Assembly: GCA_022701275.1 (NCBI GenBank)
Contig: CP031740.1
Coordinates: 1,809,001-1,873,000, forward strand
Origin: Microcoleus vaginatus PCC 9802
Lineage (GTDB): Bacteria; Cyanobacteriota; Cyanobacteriia; Cyanobacteriales; Microcoleaceae
DNA: 64,000 nucleotides
Direction of reading: 5' to 3'
The notes beneath the pieces are model-generated. The model saw only the letters and a list, made by a program, of their open reading frames with translations, was not told the DNA's origin and did no database searches. Of the stretch, positions 45,752 through 54,996 are shown one piece after another; within the stretch, counting starts at the first letter, position 1, and every line of letters starts with the position of its first letter. The position numbers were made by a program, and so were the translations under genes.

Positions 45752-46825
45752 CTAATGACTCTTGTAGAGTTCCATAATATCGCTGACAGCCATCCGCGAA
45801 TTTGGTCCCAAAGTCAGCGGCGATGTGTGTCCTCGCTGCAAGTGTTCTGCCGCCGCACAGCCGATCATTGCTGCGTTGTCTGTACAATATTTTAATGGCG
45901 GAAACAATACTCGCAAGTTGTGTTTTGCTGCTGCTGCTTGTAAGTGTTTTCGGAGTCCGCTGTTTGCTGCAACTCCCCCACCGACTACAATAGTGGTAAG
46001 CCCGAAATTTACGGCGCAGTCGATCGCTCTTTTCGTTAAACCCTTGGCTACTGTTTCCTGAAAGCTGGCCGCAATATCATTAATTGTAGAGGCAGGCAAG
46101 ATGCCTTCCGCACCCCCATTGTTATTTTGTTTCTTGAGTTTCTGTACTAATTGCAAAACTGCGGTTTTCAACCCGCTAAAACTACTGTCGTAAGGATGGT
46201 AGCCGCCACCAGGCAAGGAAATTCTGCCTTCTGGTAGAGGGTATGCTTGGGGATTGCCAAGGGCGGCCAATTTGTCAATCAGCGGCCCGCCGGGATATCC
46301 TAGCTGCAACAGTCTCGCAACTTTATCAAAAGCTTCGCCGGCGGCGTCGTCGCGCGTGTGTCCTACAGTTTCATAAACGCCGCAATCTTTGACATAAATA
46401 AAGCTAGTGTGTCCCCCGGAAACTAACAAACACAAAAACGGTGGCTGCAAGTCGGGTTCGGTAAGGTAAGAAGCGTAGATGTGCCCTTCGAGGTGGTGGA
46501 CGCCTAAAAAAGGTTTTTGATGGACGATTGCCAAGCTTTTCGCCGCTGTCAGCCCGACTAACAATGCACCTACTAAACCGGGGGCACAAGTCGCTGCAAT
46601 GCCGTCAATTTCTGACCAACTCAGGTTTGCTTCACCTAGACACTGGGCAATTACCTGATTTAGCATTTCTAGGTGACTCCGCGAAGCCACTTCCGGCACT
46701 ACTCCGCCAAACTGCTCGTGGATTTTAATTTGTGATGCTACAACATTGCTGCAAACTTGACGATTCTTAACAATCGCTGCTGCGGTTTCGTCACAACTTG
46801 TTTCGATCGCGAAAATGGTTGCCAT
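45752..46825 (-). CDS. tsaD: tRNA threonylcarbamoyladenosine synthase subunit TsaD
   Basis: 357 residues of the essential Kae1/Qri7/TsaD family, which transfers threonylcarbamoyl to A37 of ANN-decoding tRNAs. The ATPase-fold start is [15 protein letters not shown]. Metal ligands His111 and His115 lie in [19 protein letters not shown] and [16 protein letters not shown] are further family motifs. Residues about 234-248 ([14 protein letters not shown]) are encoded by a REP palindrome at 46089-46113, an in-frame insertion between two helices where homologues are shorter. The frame is intact, so the protein is expected to work. Confidence 0.96.
   Translation of the reverse strand: MATIFAIETSCDETAAAIVKNRQVCSNVVASQIKIHEQFGGVVPEVASRSHLEMLNQVIAQCLGEANLSWSEIDGIAATCAPGLVGALLVGLTAAKSLAIVHQKPFLGVHHLEGHIYASYLTEPDLQPPFLCLLVSGGHTSFIYVKDCGVYETVGHTRDDAAGEAFDKVARLLQLGYPGGPLIDKLAALGNPQAYPLPEGRISLPGGGYHPYDSSFSGLKTAVLQLVQKLKKQNNNGGAEGILPASTINDIAASFQETVAKGLTKRAIDCAVNFGLTTIVVGGGVAANSGLRKHLQAAAAKHNLRVLFPPLKYCTDNAAMIGCAAAEHLQRGHTSPLTLGPNSRMAVSDIMELYKSH
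46089..46113 (-). repeat. REP palindrome inside tsaD
   Basis: GAGGCAGGCAAGATGCCTTCC then GCAC on the plus strand matches the REP family core of the 12.4-kb array. It is read through as Gly-Gly-Ala-Glu-Gly-Ile-Leu-Pro-Ala. Confidence 0.8.
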
Positions 46826-47155
46826 TAACTGGTAATTTTATTTGATAGGTTAGTTATTGCTAGCTTAACTAATTCGGCGCAAGTCCCCCGCTCTACCTGT
46901 ACTCAGGTTATTGTTAAGGGATTTTTGCCCCCCGAAGGACAGAGGCCATCATCTGATGCAAGGAAGCTATATCCTCGCGGTATTGCTAGCTCAGCATTGA
47001 CCTATGAAAACGCGAATCCCTCATTCTATTGGGCTTTGCCGCATCACTGATGGATACTTTAGACTGTCAACAAATGCGGTAATTTGGATTCGCGATCGGC
47101 AAGTTGAAATGCTTGTACAAAAACTTATTGTTTTGTAACAAAAGGAAACAATTCC
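46826..47155. promoter_or_regulatory. Divergent promoter region tsaD / psaF
   Basis: 330 bp between divergent genes. The psaF leader should be in the right half. The sequence before psaF ends in AACAAAAGGAAACAATTCC, with AGGA about 10-12 nt before the ATG. I cannot place promoter boxes or light-response elements with confidence. Confidence 0.4.
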
Positions 47156-47644
47156 ATGCGACGATTGTTTGCTGCAATTTTAGTGTTGAGTGTCTGGTTC
47201 AGTTTTGCTCCAGTTGCTTCGGCTTACAATTTAGTGCCGTGCAAAGACTCTCCCGAATTCCAGGAACTGGCTAAAAATGCGCGTTCTACGAATGGCGACC
47301 CGGCATCTGCGAAAGCGCGGTTCGATCGCTATTCTCAAGCTATGTGCGGCCCGGAAGGATACCCGCACTTAATCGTAGACGGCAACTTGAGCAGAGCAGG
47401 GGACTTTTTGATTCCTAGCATACTGTTCTTGTATATGGCAGGTTGGATTGGTTGGGTGGGCCGTTCTTATCTGCAAGTTACCAAAAAATCAGCAACACCA
47501 GAGGAAAAAGAGATTATTATCGACGTTCCTTTGGCTCTCAGATGTATGCTGAGCGGCTTTTTATGGCCTCTGGCAGCTATCACATCAATCACCAGCGGTG
47601 AAATGTTTGCCAAGGAAGACGAAATTACTGTTTCCCCCCGCTAA
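47156..47644 (+). CDS. psaF: Photosystem I reaction centre subunit III
   Basis: 162 residues. The signal peptide [19 protein letters not shown] ends at ASA before [10 protein letters not shown], giving the mature lumen-facing PsaF. Conserved Cys residues lie in LVPCKDS and QAMCGPEG. A membrane helix (about 92-112) follows the [14 protein letters not shown] block, with a second hydrophobic stretch near 130. PsaF lies at the edge of PSI near the plastocyanin or cytochrome c6 docking side. psaJ follows after 117 bp, the normal cyanobacterial psaFJ order. Confidence 0.98.
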   Translation: MRRLFAAILVLSVWFSFAPVASAYNLVPCKDSPEFQELAKNARSTNGDPASAKARFDRYSQAMCGPEGYPHLIVDGNLSRAGDFLIPSILFLYMAGWIGWVGRSYLQVTKKSATPEEKEIIIDVPLALRCMLSGFLWPLAAITSITSGEMFAKEDEITVSPR

Positions 47645-47761
47645 AATAGGGAAATGGAGAAGCGCTAATAGCTAACAGTTAAGTAATTAACTGCAAATTA
47701 GCAATTAGGCGTAGACCGATCGGCAATTACCAACTGTCTCGAATTTTCAGGAGCAGAATTC

Positions 47762-47890
47762 ATGCAATATTTTGTCAGGTTTCTTTCGACCGCACCAGTA
47801 TTGGCTATCCTTTGGCTATCTATTCAAGGCGCGGCTTTAATTGAATTTAACCGTTTTTTCCCAGACCTGCTTTTCCATCCGATGCCTTAA
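47762..47890 (+). CDS. psaJ: Photosystem I reaction centre subunit IX
   Basis: 42 residues: [20 protein letters not shown], then [20 protein letters not shown] and MP. One membrane helix. The length and the NRFFPDLLF end are diagnostic of PsaJ, which binds PsaF at the PSI periphery. It is co-oriented with psaF and probably in the same transcript. AGGAG lies about 10 nt upstream of the ATG. Confidence 0.97.
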   Translation: MQYFVRFLSTAPVLAILWLSIQGAALIEFNRFFPDLLFHPMP

Positions 47891-48079
47891 GATTTGAGGG
47901 AAATTAGGTTGCAAAACCTAGGAGGAAAAAGTTGAGAGTTTTGAGTTTTGAGTGATGAGTTACAGGTGAATTTAAAGCTCAAATATCAAAACTCTCAAAC
48001 CATACCAGTTAGTGCAAAACCAGCACCTAAATGGGTGAAAGCCAAGGATATAAACTATTTAGTTATCAAATTAGTTACC

Positions 48080-48125
48080 AATGACTAATGACTAATGACT
48101 AATGATTAATGACTATTGACTAATA
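48080..48125. repeat. TAATGAC heptamer repeat
   Basis: Six period-7 units just upstream of the nitrilase-family gene, the complement of the ATTAGTC type. Confidence 0.75.
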
Positions 48126-48135
48126 TTGTGAATCG

Positions 48136-48948
48136 ATGAAGTCTTATCTCGCCGCAGCAATTCAAATGACTAGCTTGCCTGACCTGCAAAAAAATTTGGT
48201 TCAGGCAGAGGAATTAATCGACCTGGCAGTACGTCGGGGTGCGGAGTTAGTTTCCTTACCAGAAAATTTCTCGTTTATGGGAGAAGAGGAGGAAAAAATG
48301 GCTTTTTCAGAGGCGATCGGACTCGAAAGCGAAAAATTCCTCAAAACGATGGCCCAACGGTTCCAGGTAACGATTCTGGGCGGCGGATTTCCAGTGCCGA
48401 CTCCAGGGGGGAAGGTATACAATACTTGTTTGCTGGTAGACCCAAACGGCACTGAAGTGGCAAGGTACAAAAAAGTACATTTGTTCGATGTGGATGTTCC
48501 CGACGGCATTACTTACAGGGAATCGAACACTGTGAAAGCTGGTGAAGATTTGCCGTCAGTTTATGTGTCGCCGGAGTTGGGGACGCTGGGACTTTCCGTG
48601 TGCTATGACGTGCGGTTCCCGGAAGTGTACAGGCATTTGTCGTACAAGGGGGCTGATATTTTGTTCGTGCCGGCGGCGTTTACTGCTTACACTGGCAAGG
48701 ATCACTGGAAGGTTTTGTTGCAAGCTAGGGCGATCGAGAATACTTGTTATATGATTGCCCCTGCACAAACTGGCCGCCACTACGGCCGCCGTCAAACTCA
48801 CGGTCACGCGATGATTATAGACCCTTGGGGTACGGTTTTGGCGGATGCTGGAGAGGAACCGGGTGTGGCGATCGCAGAAATTAATCCCGATCGACTAGAA
48901 CAAGTCCGCCGCCAGATGCCATCTCTGCAACACCGGGTTTTTATTTGA
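48136..48948 (+). CDS. Carbon-nitrogen hydrolase (nitrilase family, Nit1-like amidase)
   Basis: 270 residues. The catalytic triad of the nitrilase superfamily is visible: Glu in LVSLPENFSFMG (about 43), Lys in RYKKVHLFDVD (about 115) and Cys in LSVCYDVRFPEVYR (about 155). The RFPEVYR and QARAIENTCYMIAPAQTG blocks resemble the Nit1/Nit2 branch, whose members hydrolyse deaminated glutathione or omega-amides. A metabolite-repair role is likely but is not proven here. It has its own terminator at 48954-48980. Confidence 0.93.
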   Translation: MKSYLAAAIQMTSLPDLQKNLVQAEELIDLAVRRGAELVSLPENFSFMGEEEEKMAFSEAIGLESEKFLKTMAQRFQVTILGGGFPVPTPGGKVYNTCLLVDPNGTEVARYKKVHLFDVDVPDGITYRESNTVKAGEDLPSVYVSPELGTLGLSVCYDVRFPEVYRHLSYKGADILFVPAAFTAYTGKDHWKVLLQARAIENTCYMIAPAQTGRHYGRRQTHGHAMIIDPWGTVLADAGEEPGVAIAEINPDRLEQVRRQMPSLQHRVFI

Positions 48949-48953
48949 AGGAA

Positions 48954-48980
48954 TTTTGAGACCAAATGGTCTCAAAATTT
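48954..48980 (+). terminator. Rho-independent terminator of the amidase gene
   Basis: TTTTGAGACC and GGTCTCAAAA pair perfectly across AAAT, then TTT. The hairpin starts 5 nt past the stop codon. Confidence 0.8.
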
Positions 48981-49297
48981 CAGTCCTAGTGGGCCACCCG
49001 ACCTGAAAAGTTTTTATTCGATCAAGTAATTGTGTCGGTTCGTACACAAAAAAACTTAGATCATGTGGGTGCGATCGACAACAATAAGCGGGCGGGGGCG
49101 GATTGACGCTGATCTATGAGTGATATTGTCGATCGGACGTGACTCTGGCCCCGACAGCTTAATATATTGTTTTTTCCCGCAGATGAACGGCCAATAACTC
49201 GCGATAAAATATCTAATGCAGGTTCAATGGGCGTGCACTTCTGCTAAAAGGCGAATTGGCGAAAGTAGAATTGCACGAAATGCGTCTTTTTGGAGAA
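48981..49297. other. Intergenic upstream of ilvN
   Basis: About 320 bp that should hold the ilvN promoter. It has two GATCGAC-type sites but no clear gene. A 15-codon open extension joins ilvN from 49256, but the family starts at 49298. Confidence 0.4.
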
Positions 49298-49816
49298 ATG
49301 AAACACACTCTTTCGGTTTTAGTTGAAGATGAAGCGGGTGTCCTCACTCGAATTGCTGGTTTGTTTGCCCGTCGGGGTTTTAATATTGAAAGTCTGGCCG
49401 TTGGCCCGGCGGAACAAGGAGGAGTGTCTCGGATTACGATGGTTGTACCGGGAGATGACCAAATTATCGAGCAGTTGACAAAGCAACTGTACAAGTTGAT
49501 TAACGTGCTTAAAGTTCAGGATATAACGGAAATTCCCTGTGTGGAACGGGAGTTAATGTTACTGAAAGTTAATGCTGCTAGCGGGACGCGATCGGAGATA
49601 ATTGAGTTAGCTCAAATTTTTAGAGCGCGAGTTGTGGATATTGGTGATGATACGCTGACATTGGAAGTTGTGGGAGATCCCGGTAAAATGGTGGCGATCG
49701 TCCAGGTTCTGAATAGATTTGGGATTAAGGAAATTGCTCGTACTGGGAAAATTGCCCTAACGCGGGAGTCGGGGGTCAATACTGAGTTTCTCAAGTCTTT
49801 GGAAGCGAAACTTTAA
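49298..49816 (+). CDS. ilvN: Acetolactate synthase small (regulatory) subunit
   Basis: 172 residues from ATG 49298 ([20 protein letters not shown]), the start used by cyanobacterial homologues. The frame can extend to a TTG at 49256. An ACT domain (about 2-76) with [17 protein letters not shown] binds valine for feedback control. The C-terminal domain (about 80-160) follows [11 protein letters not shown]. It pairs with the large catalytic subunit (IlvB) in branched-chain amino acid synthesis. No ilvB or ilvC is adjacent. A GGAAGAA repeat follows directly. Confidence 0.96.
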   Translation: MKHTLSVLVEDEAGVLTRIAGLFARRGFNIESLAVGPAEQGGVSRITMVVPGDDQIIEQLTKQLYKLINVLKVQDITEIPCVERELMLLKVNAASGTRSEIIELAQIFRARVVDIGDDTLTLEVVGDPGKMVAIVQVLNRFGIKEIARTGKIALTRESGVNTEFLKSLEAKL

Positions 49817-49957
49817 GGAAGAAGGAAGAAGGAAGAAGGAAGAAGGAAGAAGGAAGAATGTTTTAACTTCCAATTGCTAATTTCCAATTCCCGATTCCCT
49901 TTTCCCACTTTCCTTTTACCAATGACTACTAACTAAGGACTAATGACTGATGACTAA
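49816..49957. repeat. GGAAGAA, CCAATT and TAATGAC heptamer repeats
   Basis: The ilvN to GGDEF/EAL gap consists almost wholly of period-7 tracts: GGAAGAA (49816-49858), CCAATTCC-like (49868-49905) and TAATGACT-like (49919-49957). Confidence 0.75.
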
Positions 49958-52900
49958 TTACCATTTAGGTTGACTTTCTATCAAAAGTGTGGCTGCCATG
50001 CTGTCTATCGGCTTTGAGAAAAAGTATCCTTGTCCGTATTCGCATTGCAGGGCTCTGAGTAAATTAAGCTGTTCGCTGGTTTCGATTCCTTCAGCAATTA
50101 CATCCATACCTAAATGACTGGCTAAAATTAAAATAGTCTGTACAATCGCTTCGTTGCCTTCATCTTCAGTCATGCGGCTAACAAAAGCTCGATCGATTTT
50201 TAAAGCATCAGTTGGAAAAGTGTGCAGGCGGCTCAAAGAAGAATAGCCAGTGCCGAAATCGTCAATATATAATTGAATTTCTAAATTTTTCAATTCCGCG
50301 AGGATAGCCACTGCAGATTCGGCATTTTCCATGATAACCCCTTCAGTAATTTCTAACTTTAAACTGCGGGGGTCAAGCTGAGTTTCTTGTAAAATTTCGC
50401 GGATGCGATCGATTAAATCCGGTTGTTTAAATTGTTGGTTAGAAAGGTTGACGCTGACAGTCAACGGCGAATTTGCTGGGAATTTTTGGTGCCACTCGTG
50501 GATCTGACGGCAAGCCGATCGCATCATCCACCAGCCCATAGGTATAATCAATCTCGTTTCTTCAGCTACTAAAATAAACTCGCCAGGAGATACGACACCC
50601 CGCTGCGGGTGATACCACCGCAGCAGCGCTTCAAAACCGCTGATTTTACCGCTGATTAGAGAGACGATGGGCTGATAGTAAAGCTGAAATTCCTGGGAGT
50701 CTAAAGCGCGTCGCAGGTCGTTTTCCAGTTGCAAAAGGGCGACGGCGCGAGTGTGCATACTTAAGTCAAAAACTTCGTGGCGAGCTTTGCCCAATCCCTT
50801 AGCATGATACATCGCAGCATCTGCATCTCGGAGCAGTTCTTCAGGTCGATCGTACAACATGGGTAAGGGGACAGGGGGAACAGGAGAGTCGGAAGATAAG
50901 CAAGACAAAGAAGTTTCCCGATCGATATTTCCCAGATTTTCGAGGCTCGACCGTTTGCTGGTTTCCGTTGGATAGGGAGGAAAACCAGAACAAACAATCC
51001 CAATGCTAGCACTGGTAAAAACTTGATACTCGTTAAGGTAAAAAGGCTCTGCCAGTTCCGCCTGCACTCGTTCGGCAATCACGATCGCATCGTCGGTGCT
51101 TTTGATATTTTCCAGCAAAATAGCGAATTCGTCGCCGCCGAGACGGGCAACGGTATCTCCAGCGCGCAAACAGATTCCCAGGCGCTGCGCGATCGCAATC
51201 AGCAACCGATCGCCAACTAAATGCCCCAAACTGTCGTTAACAACCTTAAAGCGATCGAGATCGATAAACAGCACCGCAAACAAAATCTCGGGGCGGCGTT
51301 TTGAAAGAGCGATCGCGTGCCCCAAGCGATCCATAAATAAAGCTCGGTTGGGCAAACCGGTTAGCATATCGTGCAAAGCATCGTGTACTAACTTATCTTC
51401 TGCTATTTTGCGGAGGGTAATATCTTCGACAGTGCCTTCGTAGTAAAGTAAATTTCCGTCAGGGTCGCGAACTGCCCGGCCGTTCTCGGAAACCCAGATA
51501 GTAGTGCCGTCAGCGCGGTAAACTTGGGACTCGAACTCAGACACAAAACCGTGTTTTTCGATCGCGCGCAAAAACTCGACGCGCCGATTGGGATCGAGGT
51601 AAAGTTGGCGGTCTATATCTTGGATATTCGCGATCAATTCGGCGGCCGACTCGTAGCCGTAAATTCTCGCCAAAGCAGGGTTAGCGCTGAGGTAGCGTCC
51701 GTCGGGCGTTGTCTGAAAAATGCCTTCGATCGCATTTTCAAAGATACTGCGGTATTTCTCTTCCGCCTGTTGCAGGGCGAATTCTGCCTGCTTGCGATCG
51801 GTGATATCCGTCAACGTGACGAGATAGCCTAGAACTTCACCGCTTTTGGTCATTTCTGGCACTGCTTGCCAAAAGACCCAGGTTGTGAAGTCACCCTTGC
51901 AAAAACGGTACTCTAACTTACAGGGCAACTTGTCTGTGACAGCGCGATACCACTGGCTCAAAACACGCTCGCGGTCTTCCGGATGCAAACTTTGCGCCCA
52001 ACCTTCGCCTATTGCCATTAGCGCAGTCAGTCCCGCCATCTCCAAAAATCGCTCATTGACGTACAAGCAATCTCCAGCAGCGTCGGCACGAAAAATCCCG
52101 ACCGGCAGTATTTTTGCCAAGGTGTAATAGCGGTATTCGCTTTCTAGCAGGGCGCTGGCTGCTACTTTAGTCTCTGTGATGTCAAACATTGCGCCTTGAA
52201 GAATGACAGACTTGCTTGCTTCATCGCGAACTGCGGTCGCTTGATCGCGGAACCAGACGACTCGACCGTTGCGGGCGATCGCGCGGTATTCTGAAACCAG
52301 CGACCCCTCGCAGAAGATATCTTCTCCATCAGTGAATTTCTGTGTGGCGTTTTCAACTAACACACGGTCACGGTCTTCTGGGTGAACGAGTTTCAGCCAC
52401 AGGTCGGGATCTGCTCTCCATTCCGCTACAGAATAACCTAGAAAAGTCTCGATTTGCGGGCTGATGTAAAGTTTGGCAGCCTTGCGGTTGAGGGGAGAAA
52501 TGTAGGTGACAGCGGGCATTTGTTCTACCAGGGCGCAGTATTTCGCTTCTACAGTGGACAGTGCTGCTTCTAGGCGCTGGCGCTCTAATTCGGCGGCTGC
52601 CCGTCCCGCAAAGATGCTGAGAATTAATCGGAATTTGGCAAGATGTGCTTCGACCAGGGGTCGATCGTGAAAAATACAAATAATGCCTAAAGGTTCGCCG
52701 TAAGAGTTTTTCAGCAAGACTCCCAGGAAACTGCGCGCACCTATAACTATCGGTCTGCGGTCTTCTGGAAAGGTTTCGCATAGGTAGTCGGGACACGAAT
52801 ACATTCCCCCCTCGAGCACCCGCGCTTCGGGAGTATTGGCGGTGTCGCACTCAAAGTTTGGCTGCTGCTGTCCGTCGCTCCAAAAACTGATAAGTTGCAA

Positions 52901-53503
52901 TCTATTGGTCGCAGCATTGCTGCGTGCCTTCGGCTTAATCGATTTGGCAGCGACGGCGGTGCGAACTCCGAGTGCTGAGGCTAAGTGGCAAACTAAGGCA
53001 TCAAAGAATTCAGCCCCCCCCGGCGAATCAGTAACTGCTAGGATTTCGCCCAGCAAATGTTCCTCTAATTGCTCGGAAGCAGTAAATTTGGGAGGATTCT
53101 CGGCATTCGGGCGATCGAGATTTTCTCCCATCGAACCCGAAATGCCCAGACTTAGGGTTTTGCAGGTTCGAGGCCCCACAAGAGGCGAAGAATTCACACT
53201 TAGGCGCTCTTGCTTGGCTAAGAATACAGCGCGGCCCATACCTAAAACTTTACCCAAGAAGCTGTCAGTTGCCGGCCACAGATTTGAGTTCGGGAAAATC
53301 AAAAAGTTTTTCCGCATTTTCAATCCCGCAGATAAATCGTCGGGCTTTAATTCTGCCAACTGCCGTTGCTCTTGGGCTAGCGGTAGACTAGATGGCCTTC
53401 GGTGGCACTTGATATAAATCGCGGACACCAAGGCTAAAGTCGCCGATAATCCCAGAAAATATGCAAGAATCTCAAAGTAAAAAAATAAATCTAGCTCGAA
53501 CAT
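49958..53503 (-). CDS. GAF/PAS/GGDEF/EAL protein, membrane-anchored
   Basis: 1181 residues. One N-terminal membrane helix (about 8-32), a GAF-like domain (about 145-310), three PAS domains (about 325-445, 455-575 and 585-705), a GGDEF domain with intact RLGGDEF and the upstream RAGD inhibitory-site motif, and an EAL domain with FEALLRW, LEITEGVIMEN and LYIDDFGTGY. Between strand IGIV and the final YDRPEELL helix the GGDEF domain carries about 45 extra residues rich in Ser/Pro (SGFPPYPTETSKRSS onward). It may make and break c-di-GMP. It is monocistronic by position. Confidence 0.93.
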   Translation of the reverse strand: MFELDLFFYFEILAYFLGLSATLALVSAIYIKCHRRPSSLPLAQEQRQLAELKPDDLSAGLKMRKNFLIFPNSNLWPATDSFLGKVLGMGRAVFLAKQERLSVNSSPLVGPRTCKTLSLGISGSMGENLDRPNAENPPKFTASEQLEEHLLGEILAVTDSPGGAEFFDALVCHLASALGVRTAVAAKSIKPKARSNAATNRLQLISFWSDGQQQPNFECDTANTPEARVLEGGMYSCPDYLCETFPEDRRPIVIGARSFLGVLLKNSYGEPLGIICIFHDRPLVEAHLAKFRLILSIFAGRAAAELERQRLEAALSTVEAKYCALVEQMPAVTYISPLNRKAAKLYISPQIETFLGYSVAEWRADPDLWLKLVHPEDRDRVLVENATQKFTDGEDIFCEGSLVSEYRAIARNGRVVWFRDQATAVRDEASKSVILQGAMFDITETKVAASALLESEYRYYTLAKILPVGIFRADAAGDCLYVNERFLEMAGLTALMAIGEGWAQSLHPEDRERVLSQWYRAVTDKLPCKLEYRFCKGDFTTWVFWQAVPEMTKSGEVLGYLVTLTDITDRKQAEFALQQAEEKYRSIFENAIEGIFQTTPDGRYLSANPALARIYGYESAAELIANIQDIDRQLYLDPNRRVEFLRAIEKHGFVSEFESQVYRADGTTIWVSENGRAVRDPDGNLLYYEGTVEDITLRKIAEDKLVHDALHDMLTGLPNRALFMDRLGHAIALSKRRPEILFAVLFIDLDRFKVVNDSLGHLVGDRLLIAIAQRLGICLRAGDTVARLGGDEFAILLENIKSTDDAIVIAERVQAELAEPFYLNEYQVFTSASIGIVCSGFPPYPTETSKRSSLENLGNIDRETSLSCLSSDSPVPPVPLPMLYDRPEELLRDADAAMYHAKGLGKARHEVFDLSMHTRAVALLQLENDLRRALDSQEFQLYYQPIVSLISGKISGFEALLRWYHPQRGVVSPGEFILVAEETRLIIPMGWWMMRSACRQIHEWHQKFPANSPLTVSVNLSNQQFKQPDLIDRIREILQETQLDPRSLKLEITEGVIMENAESAVAILAELKNLEIQLYIDDFGTGYSSLSRLHTFPTDALKIDRAFVSRMTEDEGNEAIVQTILILASHLGMDVIAEGIETSEQLNLLRALQCEYGQGYFFSKPIDSMAATLLIESQPKW

Positions 53504-53693
53504 CGATTAGCACCGCTCGACAATTGTTGTAGTTATCTGAAGCCAATCTATTTAAAAATAACTAAGTATCGTCACGGATGGGTAACGAATACAAGCTCAG
53601 ATCGCCGTGAAGGCGACAAGAGAGTTAACAGTTCACAAAAAACCTGGCAATACTTGACATTACGGAACTTTTTGTGGTTTTTTTCGTACAGGA

Positions 53694-54908
53694 TCAACCC
53701 GGACTGGTGAAATTGCAAACACATATACGGTTGTGGCACTCCTCTAAGGGTGAGTTTACGTTTACTTTTATAATCATATTTAACGCTGCATTCACATCAG
53801 CATTAATCCGACTTTCATTGAAAGAGCTAAACCACCCTCGTTTACCTCTCTTACCCTGGCAAGACTCTTGCTTACCCACAGGCTCTAAATCCCAAAAGCT
53901 GGGCTTATTTGTATAAGATGCTTGTGTAATTATTACCTTGATACAGAATAAATCCGTTTTGTAAGTAATAAATTTTATGAGCTGGGTATGAGAAATTACC
54001 ACAAAATTCTGAGGCTTCTTTTCTAATCTTATATTTTGTTTATCCCTCACCTTGGTGCCACTAATTAACTGGATTATTTTCTCATCCACCAACCGCTTGA
54101 CAATCAAACTGCTGGTTTGATGAAGGTAGTTTTCTAATCGCTTGTTTTGATTAAAGGTGATTTGCTGGATTTGGCGCGTGGTAGATTTTCCCTGGTGAAG
54201 TTTTGACCGTAAAAAGGCTCTGCGCTGATTGAAACCTTCATTGATTGATTTGTGATGTTTTTTATCATAGATAGTTGGAGTAAATGTTGGCTTATTGGAT
54301 GCCAAAACTACGACGTTATCAATCCCTAAATGTGTACCTGGTCTGAGGTGGCAATTTAAATCCACCAACGTTACAGGCTTTTGATTGGCAACCTCAACAA
54401 AGTAGCTCGCTGTTGGAAAACCTCTCCTTACCTTGATTAAATTTGGAAATTTTGTAGAAATTATTATGTCATTTTGAGATAAATGAAGTAGTCCATTATT
54501 TTTGTCACCTCCCCTTTTTTCTCTCGATTGGTTATCAGGACTTAACAAGTTACGTCGCCAGATTTTATGTTTGTATTGGGAGATGCTGGGGAGAAATGAA
54601 AATCGAGGTAGATCGAGATCATAAGCTATTCTTGACTTTTGGCAATCCTCCCAATCGTGAACAACTGGTTTGAGAATTTGAGTGCTAATTTTAACAGGGA
54701 ATGATTGAGAGCCGTCTGTAGATTTTAAGATGGCAGATAACTGTCTGATAAGTCTGGTAGTACCAACTTTAGATACCGAAGGAAAAAAGTGTTTCCTCAT
54801 ATAATATTTACCAGGATTGTAGAGATTTATCAACAGAAACGATAAGTCATCAAACTGTTTATAAAACTGATGCTGCCCATCTATGTAAAGCCTTTCAACA
54901 ACAATCAT
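53694..54908 (-). CDS. TnpB-like (IS200/IS605 accessory) protein, divergent
   Basis: About 404 residues from ATG 54908 (MIVVERLYIDGQHQF). The RuvC fold shows LGIDNVVVLAS (first Asp) and INADVNAALNMI (last Asp). The usual middle motif, LVIGxNxxWKQ in homologues, reads QLISGTKVRDKQ here, and the TEESYTSK segment is TQASYTNKPSF, so the acidic residues there are absent. The zinc-finger Cys pairs are also missing. TnpB proteins are RNA-guided nucleases encoded by transposons; this copy may be degenerate or nuclease-dead. No TnpA gene is adjacent. Confidence 0.85.
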   Translation of the reverse strand: MIVVERLYIDGQHQFYKQFDDLSFLLINLYNPGKYYMRKHFFPSVSKVGTTRLIRQLSAILKSTDGSQSFPVKISTQILKPVVHDWEDCQKSRIAYDLDLPRFSFLPSISQYKHKIWRRNLLSPDNQSREKRGGDKNNGLLHLSQNDIIISTKFPNLIKVRRGFPTASYFVEVANQKPVTLVDLNCHLRPGTHLGIDNVVVLASNKPTFTPTIYDKKHHKSINEGFNQRRAFLRSKLHQGKSTTRQIQQITFNQNKRLENYLHQTSSLIVKRLVDEKIIQLISGTKVRDKQNIRLEKKPQNFVVISHTQLIKFITYKTDLFCIKVIITQASYTNKPSFWDLEPVGKQESCQGKRGKRGWFSSFNESRINADVNAALNMIIKVNVNSPLEECHNRICVCNFTSPG

Positions 54909-54996
54909 AAATTTTGGGATAAACGAAAAGTTTTTTGTTGCTTTGCTAAGCAATATACAATAAAGTCTAGGGATTATCTGATCTAGTGTAACACCC

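Noticed and set aside
52368..53417. Frames of 160 and 193 codons within the second GGDEF/EAL gene
   Set aside because: Arg/Ser-rich shadow translations of a clearly coding region.
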